This document shows positions 33,462 to 41,522 of a stretch of DNA of 64,000 bases, piece after piece. The stretch comes from Bacillota bacterium. Its GTDB lineage: Bacteria; Bacillota; UBA4882; UBA8346. A program made the position numbers and the translations under genes. The notes beneath the pieces were generated by a model that searched no databases, had not been told where the DNA came from, and was given only the letters and a program-made list of their open reading frames with translations. Each line of letters begins with the position of its first letter. Position 1 is the first letter of the stretch. The stretch lies in NCBI GenBank assembly GCA_029974635.1, contig JARKQY010000011.1, forward strand, positions 81,375-145,374, in the 5' to 3' direction.

Positions 33462-35972
33462 CTATTTCACAATCATCTTCCAACGGTTCAGCAGTTGCAG
33501 CATTCCGGGACGGCCCGCCGGAATAACAATTTCTCGCATAATCGTTTTAAATGGCAGTCCCAATGAAAGACCCGCCAAAACCTCATCTTTGCTGACCGGG
33601 TTAATTTTCTCGGCAATCACCGAAATTATGATTCCAAAGAGTCCGCCGATGATTCCGATAGTCCAATTGCTAAGATAAGGGATCCTGGCTCCGGCCAGGG
33701 GAAAAGTCAAACCCAAAAAGAGACCGCTGATGATAACCGCATAAAGGTTGGCAGGTTTCAGTATTTTTGTTAAAACTCCATATCCCCGTTCCAACCAAGA
33801 ATGCCTAAACCCGCATTTTTTCGGTAATAATGAAAAATCCATTAGTTTGAGCATTGATATAATTAAGGATTGATCCAAAATAAAGGTCAATACCCATAAA
33901 ATAAACACAATTAAAGCGGCAATAGTTGAACGAACTTCCGCCAGGATCTTGTAAATCTCACCCCGGATATTGGATTGAATGGTTCCCACCGGCAGTGAAA
34001 AGATCCCGATTTGACTATTATTGGTAATATCGGCGATGGTGGCATCAACCAACTCCCGGTCAATTGCGGCCTCGGTAAATATTTGAATGCTTTCGCCGGG
34101 ATTAGCTTCGCCTCCGGCATACTTGTCAATCAAATTGACGGAATGGCCGATTTCTTCATCCAGCAACTTCGGCAGTGAATCCCTTACCCGTTGAAGCTCC
34201 GCAATTAAAGCGGTCAGGTCAATTTTGTCGCTCCCGAAGAATCCGTCGCTGACCAAACCAAGTCCGGATTTCACCGCTGAAAAATTAATCTCAGTGATGT
34301 TTCCGATAATTTGGTCCGTTGACTGGATTAATTCCATCAGATTTTGATAATTATCATTTCCGGGAGTAAAAGTGGTTCCGAAACTGTTTATCTGTTCGGA
34401 GAAATCCCTGGCCTTATTACGCCATGACATTAATACTCCCACCAACGGATTGAACCGGTTGATAAAATCGTCCAGTTTTACAATCCGGCTTCGTAATGCG
34501 CTTTCCACAGCATCAAGCTGATTGTCAAGGAGCTGAATCTTATCGGATATACCGCCGGAATTTGGAAATAGTGCATTTCCGATTAAGAATTGCGCTCCTT
34601 TAAGCCCGCTGATTGCCTGATCAAATTGATTCTCCAGTATCTGAACCCTGCCAAAGGTTCTGGCCAGATAATCCAGATCATCGCCCACACTTTGGAGCAA
34701 GCTCACCATCTTCGATAAACTTGACCGGTCCATCTTACCATCAAGACCGGTTATATTGGATTGTACCGATTTAAGATTTTTACCGACATTGACCAACCGT
34801 TGGTAAACCTTTTCAATACTATCTACGGTCAAGCCGGCTCCGCCGGTGGTATTATTAAAATCAATAATGGCCAGGTTCAGTTTGTCCAACAACTTAATTC
34901 CCTGATCCATGGCATAGACCAACTGGCTTTTTCGGCTGGAAACCTCAATGGTTCCTACAAAAGGGCCGATCTTATCCCCTGGAAGGAGTTGATAAGCGCG
35001 GTTATCCCTTAAAAAGCCGGCATCTCCCTGAATGATCAATCCCCTAAGCCCGGCAGCATCGTTACCGGTAATTTTGACTACCACTTGCAACGGCTCCAGT
35101 AAAGCACCAGATTTCAAATCAGCTTGATTTTGGCCGTTGATGACCAGCAAATCCCCTATATCCAATTTCCGGTTCGCCTGGGGCTGAATTTTGACCTCCG
35201 CTGCATACGCCAGTAAAAACTTTTTTACTTCATATAATGTATTGACTAAATATTGATAGTCATCTGTCCCGCTGGACATGGTAATGTCCCGGACATAATC
35301 CACTCCTTTAAGCCCGGTTAAAGACTGGGACACTCTTTTACTGAGACCCATTAATTCTTCCTGGGAAGCGGGGGCTGCCAATCGTACCTCCAATATTTGA
35401 TACTTCTGTAGTAATTCCTTAATTTTTCGGACTACTGATTCTTCACTCCCGGCATTTTTCAGAATAACCCCAATACTGCCGCCGTCGTTAAAGGTAAAAT
35501 TAACACCCGGTATTGCTTCAACCTGTTTGGATAATAGTTCAAATACACCCCCCGGCACGCTGGTAATCGCCAACCGGGGCTCGGTCATCACCGAATATCC
35601 GCCGTTGCCGGGAAGATTATTAAAATAATAACTCAAACTATTATAAATGGCTTTATTCTTATATTGGGAAGGCAGGGTTAATAAATAACTGGCTTTTCCG
35701 GCAATGCTGATCCCCTCTTTAAGGGTTGCTCCAGGGAACCGTTCCTCAATCACCTGTTTGATTTGCCTGACCATGGCCCCTTTTAGCTCATCACGGGTTT
35801 GAAAAAATAAATCACATTGGCCGACATCACCAATAACCCCAGAAACCGCCTTGCCGAAATATTCATTGGTGGTTAACGCAAAGCCGGCTGCAAAAACAGC
35901 CGTCCCAATTATACTTACCAGAAGTAAGACCAAAATATCCTTGATGAACGTATCCTTTTTCCAAAACAACAT
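33462..35972 (-). CDS. Large membrane protein with extracytoplasmic coiled domain and C-terminal ABC-permease-like EAA loop
   Basis: An 836-residue protein of unknown family. One membrane helix (about 12-32) is followed by roughly 650 extracytoplasmic residues containing long helical stretches (e.g. 370-560), then three membrane helices (about 683-705, 744-762, 771-788). The C-terminus, from about 796, reads LAGLSLGLPFKTIMREIV and IPAGRPGMLQLLN, closely resembling the EAA loop of amino-acid ABC permeases, and ends where further permease helices would normally continue. It is followed at once by a matching GlnQ-type ATPase. The one-plus-three helix layout recalls FtsX/MacB-type proteins. It may be a mechanotransmitter or lipid/envelope transporter; not established. 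Confidence 0.75.
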   Translation of the reverse strand: MLFWKKDTFIKDILVLLLVSIIGTAVFAAGFALTTNEYFGKAVSGVIGDVGQCDLFFQTRDELKGAMVRQIKQVIEERFPGATLKEGISIAGKASYLLTLPSQYKNKAIYNSLSYYFNNLPGNGGYSVMTEPRLAITSVPGGVFELLSKQVEAIPGVNFTFNDGGSIGVILKNAGSEESVVRKIKELLQKYQILEVRLAAPASQEELMGLSKRVSQSLTGLKGVDYVRDITMSSGTDDYQYLVNTLYEVKKFLLAYAAEVKIQPQANRKLDIGDLLVINGQNQADLKSGALLEPLQVVVKITGNDAAGLRGLIIQGDAGFLRDNRAYQLLPGDKIGPFVGTIEVSSRKSQLVYAMDQGIKLLDKLNLAIIDFNNTTGGAGLTVDSIEKVYQRLVNVGKNLKSVQSNITGLDGKMDRSSLSKMVSLLQSVGDDLDYLARTFGRVQILENQFDQAISGLKGAQFLIGNALFPNSGGISDKIQLLDNQLDAVESALRSRIVKLDDFINRFNPLVGVLMSWRNKARDFSEQINSFGTTFTPGNDNYQNLMELIQSTDQIIGNITEINFSAVKSGLGLVSDGFFGSDKIDLTALIAELQRVRDSLPKLLDEEIGHSVNLIDKYAGGEANPGESIQIFTEAAIDRELVDATIADITNNSQIGIFSLPVGTIQSNIRGEIYKILAEVRSTIAALIVFILWVLTFILDQSLIISMLKLMDFSLLPKKCGFRHSWLERGYGVLTKILKPANLYAVIISGLFLGLTFPLAGARIPYLSNWTIGIIGGLFGIIISVIAEKINPVSKDEVLAGLSLGLPFKTIMREIVIPAGRPGMLQLLNRWKMIVK

Positions 35973-36104
35973 GATATTCCTCCATCTATATCAAGTTGCA
36001 CTCAAAATGCTTGTCGAAAAGCTCGGGTTATAATGACCAATCAGCGACAACTATATTTGAGAACCCAAATCGGTATCAGTGCCTAGTAATTTCGAGCGAT
36101 ATTC

Positions 36105-36135
36105 ATTATAACATATAAAACGCAGAGTGAACCAA
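36105..36135 (-). promoter_or_regulatory. Probable promoter of the envelope ABC genes
   Basis: On the minus strand TGTTATAAT gives an extended -10 (36113-36105). A weak TTGGTT lies 19 bp upstream (36135-36130). Start expected near 36098, about 125 nt before the gene. Confidence 0.5.
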
Positions 36136-36186
36136 TCTATTCGCCGTTTTGACCGGCTAAATATTTGGCATTTATGGAAGGACAAA

Positions 36187-36235
36187 CAAAAGGCTGTCAA
36201 AAAGCGCCTTTATATACAAACCCTTATTGACAGCT
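36187..36235 (-). terminator. Possible terminator after the SPOCS-domain gene
   Basis: On the minus strand AGCTGTCA pairs with TGACAGCC across a long 28-nt loop, followed by TTTTGTTTG. Long loop lowers confidence. Confidence 0.4.
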
Positions 36236-36331
36236 CATTTATTAATTAATTTCACCTGTTTATGCAAGAAAAATTGAGAATAACAAATTCATACGGATTG
36301 ATACCAATCTCCATCATTTATAGAAGTATTT

Positions 36332-36787
36332 TTATACCGCTTTTGTACTTACCGTATTCGGCGGTCCAAATCGCTGGACAGCGGGCGGCAATGTATTGTT
36401 GCATATCAAGACATCGGCGGGCCTATCGATAACGGTAACCCCGACGGCGATGACTACAGTTTCCCTAAGAGCAGTTGGCGATATCAGCATGAAATTTAAA
36501 AATTCAATAACCGGCTGCAATTGACAAGCAGAACCGGCAGGGACACCCGGGGTATCTACAAAACCGCTAAAAGGAATATCCACGCCGACATGCCTAACAA
36601 CTCCGTTCATATCCACAAAAAAGATTTGCTTATGTAATGTACCCTGAAAAATTACTTTATTATCAATAACAAAGCAATGAATATCCCGGATACTGGCCAC
36701 AATTTCATCAATTTTCTCCGCGGGCAGGGGGAGAGTGACGGTATCACTGACTAGAACTTGCGCGGTTGTTTCCGCCAGAACTGCCAT
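36332..36787 (-). CDS. SPOCS/DUF3794-domain protein
   Basis: A 151-residue single-domain DUF3794 (SPOCS) protein. Typical features are DTVTLPLPAEKIDEI near the start, the IDNKVIFQGTLHKQIFFVD strand pair and DIPFSGFVDTPG. Such domains occur in spore-coat and spore-envelope proteins of Bacillota (SpoVID-related), often with LysM. GAGGGGAATCAAT precedes the ATG. It stands alone on the minus strand. Evidence for sporulation in this organism; its own function is not defined. Confidence 0.8.
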   Translation of the reverse strand: MAVLAETTAQVLVSDTVTLPLPAEKIDEIVASIRDIHCFVIDNKVIFQGTLHKQIFFVDMNGVVRHVGVDIPFSGFVDTPGVPAGSACQLQPVIEFLNFMLISPTALRETVVIAVGVTVIDRPADVLICNNTLPPAVQRFGPPNTVSTKAV

Positions 36788-36839
36788 ATTGATTCCCCTC
36801 TTCCATTATTTTGTTATATCTTATGGGATTATGGTTTAA

Positions 36840-37130
36840 AAAAAACCAGGCGGGAGGCACTTTTTGAAGGTTGAGGAGTTGGGATCTATCGTTCAGCGTT
36901 CCGGGTTGGGATTTTGGATCTATCGTTCCGAGTTCAGAGTTCAATGTTTCGAATTTTAGGTGAAGGGTTCGGGTCCATCGTTCAGCATTCCGGGTTTCGA
37001 GTTCAAGGTTTTAGGCTCTATGCTTTAATCGTTGAACGATGAATGCGGAACACGGAACGAACATCTTCGAAACCACAGTAAATATCGAACTCGGAACGAA
37101 CATCTTCGAATCGCCGGAAATATTGCAGGA
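36840..37130. repeat. Degenerate short repeats in inverted arrangement
   Basis: GATCTATCGTTC occurs near 36886 and 36922, with GGTCCATCGTTCAGCATTCC near 36971. To the right, the 19-bp CGGAACGAACATCTTCGAA occurs exactly twice, at 37053-37071 and 37092-37110, and related GGAAC words are inverted relative to the left-hand TTCCG words. Not a CRISPR (no regular spacing). No gene in this stretch. Confidence 0.6.
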
Positions 37131-37200
37131 AATAAAAAATATATACCGAAATAATGAATAAATATCCATAATCAACTAAACGTTACAGAAAGCAGGCTGG

Positions 37201-37665
37201 ATGATGATTATTTACCGGAAAGCCACCATGAAGGATGTCGAGAACTTACATCAATTGATCAACGATTTTGCCAGTCAAGGGCTGATGTTGCCCCGTTCCC
37301 GCAATGCATTATATGAAACATTACGGGAATTTATCATTGCAGAGGACGAAGGCCAATTCATCGGTACCGGTTCCTTGCATATTACCTGGGATAATTTGGC
37401 CGAAATCAGAGCCTTGGCCATTTCTCCGCAATATCAGCATCAAGGCATCGGTCAAAAACTAGTGGCGGAGCTGGAAATGGAAGCTAAAAACCTGTACATC
37501 AGCCAGGTGTTTGCCCTTACCTATCAGGTTGCTTTCTTTCACAAATGCGATTACCGGGTGGTCTCCAAAGAAGAAATGCCCCAAAAAATTTGGAAAGAAT
37601 GCATTAATTGCCCGAAATTCCCCAAGTGCGACGAGGTTGCCATGGTAAAAAATTTAATTATTTGA
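37201..37665 (+). CDS. GNAT acetyltransferase, N-acetylglutamate synthase-like
   Basis: A 154-residue GNAT protein. The acetyl-CoA-binding loop is AISPQYQHQGIGQKLVAELE, and the N-terminal RKATMKDVENLHQLINDFASQGLMLPRS plus RALAISPQY match the short ArgA-like acetyltransferases of Bacillota. It has an unusual C-terminal Cys cluster (ECINCPKFPKC). It may make N-acetylglutamate, but no arginine genes are adjacent, so the substrate is uncertain. A strong terminator follows. Confidence 0.8.
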   Translation: MMIIYRKATMKDVENLHQLINDFASQGLMLPRSRNALYETLREFIIAEDEGQFIGTGSLHITWDNLAEIRALAISPQYQHQGIGQKLVAELEMEAKNLYISQVFALTYQVAFFHKCDYRVVSKEEMPQKIWKECINCPKFPKCDEVAMVKNLII

Positions 37666-37692
37666 CCTTTTTTGACCAAAATAATGAGCGAC

Positions 37693-37727
37693 AGCTAACT
37701 AAAGAAAACTTTAGTTAGCTTTTTTTT
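37693..37727 (+). terminator. Rho-independent terminator after the GNAT gene
   Basis: A perfect 12-bp stem (AGCTAACTAAAG at 37693-37704 with 37709-37720), AAAA loop, then seven or more T. Confidence 0.92.
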
Positions 37728-37788
37728 GATGTTCTTTGAAAACCCCCCGAAATAGCATTTTTTCAGCAGAAATAGTCCAAAATCGGTT

Positions 37789-37817
37789 TTGAATTCCTTG
37801 AATAAATAGGGTAAAAT
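37789..37817 (+). promoter_or_regulatory. Sigma-A promoter of the hsp20 gene
   Basis: TTGAAT (37789-37794), 17-bp spacer, TAAAAT (37812-37817). No CIRCE element is visible. Confidence 0.65.
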
Positions 37818-37867
37818 CATATTAGAAAAGGTCAGAAATGGTCAAACAAATCACGGAGGTGTTGATA

Positions 37868-38278
37868 ATGTTTAGTTTGATTCCCCGGTTTGAAACTTTG
37901 AATCGCAACCTGTTCCCGGATATTTTTAGCGACGAATTCTTCGTCCGGCCGCTTACAGCCTTTAAAACCGATATCAAGGAAACTGAAAACGGTTACGTCG
38001 TCGAAGCGGAACTGCCCGGTTATACTAAGGACGAAATTTCCGTAGAGTATGATAATGGTGAATTAACCGTTTCCGCTAAGAAAGACGAGGTTAACGAAGA
38101 TAAAAACGAGAATTATATCCGGAAAGAGCGCCGATTCGGCAGTTTGGCAAGGACTTTCGTCTTTGATAACGTCAATGGCGATGAAATTAAAGCGGAGTTC
38201 AAGGACGGAGTGTTGAAACTCAACTTGCCGAAACTTGAAGCGGCAGAGACCAAAGTAAAAAAGATCGATATCAATTAA
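37868..38278 (+). CDS. Small heat-shock protein, Hsp20 family
   Basis: A 136-residue alpha-crystallin-type chaperone. The core domain runs from about residue 35 (TDIKETENGYVVEAELPGYTKDEISVEY) to the conserved GVLKLNLPK motif. I chose ATG 37868, preceded by GGAGGTGTTGATA, over the upstream frame start at 37838. It should hold unfolded proteins during heat or other stress. Monocistronic, with its own promoter and a terminator. Confidence 0.93.
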   Translation: MFSLIPRFETLNRNLFPDIFSDEFFVRPLTAFKTDIKETENGYVVEAELPGYTKDEISVEYDNGELTVSAKKDEVNEDKNENYIRKERRFGSLARTFVFDNVNGDEIKAEFKDGVLKLNLPKLEAAETKVKKIDIN

Positions 38279-38359
38279 TAGAATTGTGAATATGATTCCT
38301 CAAAAAAGCGGGTGTTCGCGGTTAATTAGGGTTTTTTACACCGCTTTTACGAATCTGCA

Positions 38360-38391
38360 AAAACCGGAGCAACATTTGCTCCGGTTTTTAA
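38360..38391 (+). terminator. Bidirectional terminator between hsp20 and the histidine kinase gene
   Basis: AAACCGGAGCAA (38361-38372) pairs with TTGCTCCGGTTT (38376-38387), with T-runs on both strands. It serves the two convergent genes. Confidence 0.85.
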
Positions 38392-38462
38392 TTTCAACAT
38401 GAATCCGGCAATTATTCTTCATTATCACGGAGAAAAATGTAATATACTTGCTGGATCGCGGT

Positions 38463-39809
38463 TTAATCACCGGTTGGGAAACGAATGGTAAATCGGCTTC
38501 CTTCCCCCAGGGCGCTGGAAACCTCAACAGAACCGCCCATGGCTTCAACCAATTCCTTTACAATAGTCAAACCCAGTCCAAACCCGCCGCTATCGCGATT
38601 CCTCGATTCATCGGTCCGGTAAAAACGTTCGAAAATATTGGGTAAGTCCTTAGCTGGAATTCCGATTCCCTCATCCGAAACGGTAATCGCCACGGAATGC
38701 CCGAAACAGAATGCATTTATGTCAACTCGTTTTCCGGCGAAAGTATACTTATAAGCGTTAGAGAGCAAATTTTGCATGATTTTACTCAACGCATTTCGGT
38801 CTATATTTAGAATCACCGGGGGAACCGGGGTCAAAGAGAAGATAATTTGCTTCTCCTGAAATAAAGGAAGCATTTTTGCGTGAATATCCTTCAAAAAAGA
38901 TTCCAGTTCCACCGGTTCGTTTTGAAAATGACGAATGGTAACATCCGCCGCGGCAACTGCCTGTAGATCATCCACCAATTCCGTTAAACGGTTGATTTCT
39001 TCTAATAACGACTCCAGGTTCCCTTTGGATGCCGGTATCACTTCATCGATAATACCTTCTAAATGGCTTTTGACAGTAGCTAAAGGAGTCCTTAAATCAT
39101 GGGCTACATCAGCCGTCATTTTTTTACGAAGTTGATCCGCCTGTTGCAGCCGCTCCGCTAAGGAGTTAAGACTCACTCCCAATTCCCCAATCTCATCATT
39201 GGGCAAAGCGCCAATCCGGCAATTCAGGTTACCGGCGGTCATATTTTTGGCGATTTGGTTCATGGCCGTGATAGGCCGGGAAACCCGTCTGGCAAAAAGA
39301 ACTGCTACCAAAAACGCTAAAAATCCGGTAATAAATATGGCCAAAAAAATCGAACGGTTGATGGTCCGGCGAAATACCCGATCTTGTGCCGTAATAATAT
39401 TTTGAATAACGTTTTGCCCGAAATAAGCGGTTCCGACCCTGACTCCGTCAACGACGATGGGACGGGAGGAAAGAGGCTCCTTATCTTGCCGGCGCATCAT
39501 GAACCGCCGGGAAGCAATTACAATTTGCTGCTTTTCATCGGCCACAAAGCGTAAGTTTCCCATTGGACCACCAGGCCTGAAACCCGGGGGACCCATATCG
39601 CTAAATCCATTCCAACCGTTATTCTCCCGATAATAATCACCCAAAATTCTTACAATCTGCTCCTGGCGGGCGGTTTCGTTCCGGGTCAGGTAATCTTGAA
39701 ACTGCCGGTCAAGGGCCAGATTGACTGTTAAGCCCAGGACCAGGATACCACCCAGGGAAACCGCCAGGATAACTATTGTTAATTTTTTTAAAATCACGGA
39801 ATCAAACAT
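38463..39809 (-). CDS. Sensor histidine kinase (BaeS/CpxA-like)
   Basis: A 448-residue kinase. Membrane segments at about 9-30 and 150-172 enclose a roughly 120-residue periplasmic sensor domain; HAMP about 172-225 (RVSRPITAMNQIAKNMTAGN); HisKA with TADVAHDLRTPLATVKSHLE (phospho-His); ATPase domain with NLLSNAYKYT, VSDEGIGIP and GFGLGLTIVKEL. Its start overlaps the end of the response regulator gene. A divergent spy/cpxP-type gene lies 240 bp beyond the regulator, so an envelope-stress sensing role like BaeS is likely, by context. Confidence 0.9.
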   Translation of the reverse strand: MFDSVILKKLTIVILAVSLGGILVLGLTVNLALDRQFQDYLTRNETARQEQIVRILGDYYRENNGWNGFSDMGPPGFRPGGPMGNLRFVADEKQQIVIASRRFMMRRQDKEPLSSRPIVVDGVRVGTAYFGQNVIQNIITAQDRVFRRTINRSIFLAIFITGFLAFLVAVLFARRVSRPITAMNQIAKNMTAGNLNCRIGALPNDEIGELGVSLNSLAERLQQADQLRKKMTADVAHDLRTPLATVKSHLEGIIDEVIPASKGNLESLLEEINRLTELVDDLQAVAAADVTIRHFQNEPVELESFLKDIHAKMLPLFQEKQIIFSLTPVPPVILNIDRNALSKIMQNLLSNAYKYTFAGKRVDINAFCFGHSVAITVSDEGIGIPAKDLPNIFERFYRTDESRNRDSGGFGLGLTIVKELVEAMGGSVEVSSALGEGSRFTIRFPTGD

Positions 39810-40512
39810 CCCGTTCTCCCCCGAACTTATACCCTATCCCGTAAATCGTTAGAATAAACCGCGGTTCCTCAGGATTAGGTTCGATTTTATGCCGTAAGTT
39901 TTTTATATGACTGTCAATGGTCCGGTCATACCCGTCATAGCTGTATCCTTGCACCAATTCCACCAGCTGGCTCCGGCGGTAAACTTGTCCGGGGGTCTGA
40001 GTCAACAGCTCCAAAATTTTAAACTCCGTCGGTGTAAGCCCAACAACCGCTCCGTTAACTTGGACTTCATATTTTCCGGCATCAATCAACAGATAACCGT
40101 TATGAAAACTTTGAACTAGCGCCCGGTTGACGCCGGTTCCCGTTCTAGCAGTCTGCATTCTGCGCAAATTGGCGTTGACCCTGGCCACCAACTCCCGGGG
40201 ACTGAACGGTTTGGTTAAATAATCATCGGCGCCGATGTTTAACCCGAAGATCCTTTCATCTTCGGTGGTTTTCGCGGATAAAATAATGACCGGAATATCA
40301 GAAAATTGCCGCATCTCCGTTAACAGTTGCTCTCCGGGGATAATTGGCAGCATCAGGTCTAAAATCACCAATTCGGGTTTCATTTCCTTCAACAACTGCA
40401 ATCCCTGCGCTCCGTCCAGCGCCGTGTAAATCTCATGGCCTTCTTTTTCCAAATAGGCTTTGATGATTTGCTGGATCTTCAATTCATCTTCAACAATCAA
40501 AATTTTTGCCAT
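39802..40512 (-). CDS. OmpR-family response regulator (BaeR-like)
   Basis: A 236-residue response regulator. Receiver domain at 1-120 with the acidic pair near the start (IVEDELKIQ), phospho-Asp in LVILDLMLP and Lys in YLTKPFSPRELVARV. C-terminal winged helix with LTPTEFKILELLTQTPGQVYRRSQLVELV and RTIDSHIKNLRHKIEPNPEEPRF in outline. It overlaps the kinase gene by 8 bp. Probably controls the divergent spy-like gene as well as its own operon. Confidence 0.93.
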   Translation of the reverse strand: MAKILIVEDELKIQQIIKAYLEKEGHEIYTALDGAQGLQLLKEMKPELVILDLMLPIIPGEQLLTEMRQFSDIPVIILSAKTTEDERIFGLNIGADDYLTKPFSPRELVARVNANLRRMQTARTGTGVNRALVQSFHNGYLLIDAGKYEVQVNGAVVGLTPTEFKILELLTQTPGQVYRRSQLVELVQGYSYDGYDRTIDSHIKNLRHKIEPNPEEPRFILTIYGIGYKFGGERDV

Positions 40513-40747
40513 CTCAGCACCTCGGAAAAACTTACGTTGGCCAGGTATTAGTTACAGCATAACCCTTTTCCAGCTTAAAATCCAGTCACTTTCAAAATCC
40601 TCCACAAATTCTCCATGATTTCTCGAAATAGGTTCCATACTTTTAGTTTAGGATAAAATCACCAGAAACGGAGGTGATTAACGGTTCATAATTTTACTTG
40701 CAGGATGTGGCAAAAGATCAATATAAAATGAAGAGGAGTTGTCAAAA

Positions 40748-41194
40748 TTGAAAAAAACATTGCTAATTACGGTAGTTGTAGCTTTATTACTCGGCTCATT
40801 AACATTTTCCGCTTTTGCTTTTGAAGGTAAAAACGGAGGCGCTAAAGGTATCGGTTTCGGACTCAAAGGTCTCAATCTCAGCGCCGATCAGCAGCAAAAA
40901 ATTCTGGCCATCCGCCAGGAATTCGAAAAAAATACTCTTTCATTACGCCAGGAAATGCAGCAAAAACGCCAGGAGCTACGGCAGCTTTGGTCGGCCGATA
41001 ACCTGAACCAGGCCGCCATTGATGCCAAGACCAAAGAAGTGACCGCATTGCGGATTCAAATGGTTCAAAAGTCACGGGATATGTTTGCGAAAGTAAAAGC
41101 AATCCTGACCCCGGATCAGGTTAAGCAATTAGAAACTCAAAAGCAAAAGCGTTTTCAAGGCCACCGTGGGAAGATGGGTGGATCCGGTTATTAA
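40748..41194 (+). CDS. Spy/CpxP-family periplasmic protein
   Basis: A 148-residue exported protein. Signal peptide about residues 1-24 (TLLITVVVALLLGSLTFSAFA). The mature part is helical with two LTxxQ-type motifs (LSADQQQKILAIRQEF; LTPDQVKQLE), the hallmark of Spy/CpxP proteins, and a His/Gly/Met-rich tail. I choose TTG at 40748, 9 nt after GAGGAG; the TTG at 40739 is too close. Spy is an ATP-independent chaperone of the periplasm. Being divergent from a BaeSR-like pair suggests induction by envelope stress or metals. Confidence 0.85.
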   Translation: MKKTLLITVVVALLLGSLTFSAFAFEGKNGGAKGIGFGLKGLNLSADQQQKILAIRQEFEKNTLSLRQEMQQKRQELRQLWSADNLNQAAIDAKTKEVTALRIQMVQKSRDMFAKVKAILTPDQVKQLETQKQKRFQGHRGKMGGSGY

Positions 41195-41336
41195 GGATTG
41201 GAAATGGCTCCTCACTGACCGGTTTCTTGGAAACACAGAGGTTAGTACTTGAAAGCTTAGGCAGCAACCGTATCAATTTAGCCAGCCAGGCAGACTGATT
41301 GGATATTGGCGGCTCCGGGAGGAAATAAAATATTAC

Positions 41337-41429
41337 TTGAAAAGTTTTTCGGTTAAATTTGCCAAAATCGACCTTGGCGACGGGAGTATTGCCAAAGTAT
41401 CAGTTGTTGAAAGCATGGATGTTAGTTAA
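41337..41429 (+). CDS. Possible 30-residue ORF or gene remnant
   Basis: TTG at 41337 opens a 30-codon frame with the run VKFAKIDLGDGSI, which looks like the first strand of a larger enzyme (similar in style to the N-terminus of aldehyde:ferredoxin oxidoreductases). It stops at TAA 41427-41429. GGGAGG is 13 nt upstream. It could be a truncated remnant; otherwise nothing is seen between the spy gene and the MerR promoter. Confidence 0.25.
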   Translation: MKSFSVKFAKIDLGDGSIAKVSVVESMDVS

Positions 41430-41455
41430 AAAAACAATCAATTTTGAGAAACCTA

Positions 41456-41486
41456 TTGACTCTCCTCTACGAGGAGGGTCTATTAT
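41456..41486 (+). promoter_or_regulatory. MerR-type promoter with 19-bp spacer and operator
   Basis: TTGACT (41456-41461), a 19-bp spacer and TATTAT (41481-41486). The spacer region holds the inverted repeat GACTCTCCTC-TAC-GAGGAGGGTC (41458-41480, one mismatch). The long spacer and central palindrome are diagnostic of MerR-activated promoters. Confidence 0.9.
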
Positions 41487-41522
41487 TATAAGTGAAAACC
41501 TTGCGCGCACAGGAGTAATCAA

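Larger units (their letters stand above)
35973..36331. other. Intergenic region upstream of the ABC genes
   Basis: No gene seen. It holds the extended -10 promoter at 36105-36113 and a stem with GCTGTCA and TGACAGC arms at 36193-36234, both on the minus strand. Confidence 0.5.

Noticed and set aside
36840..37130. Repeat patch considered as a CRISPR array
   Set aside because: Units are irregular, degenerate and partly inverted, without unique spacers of constant size.
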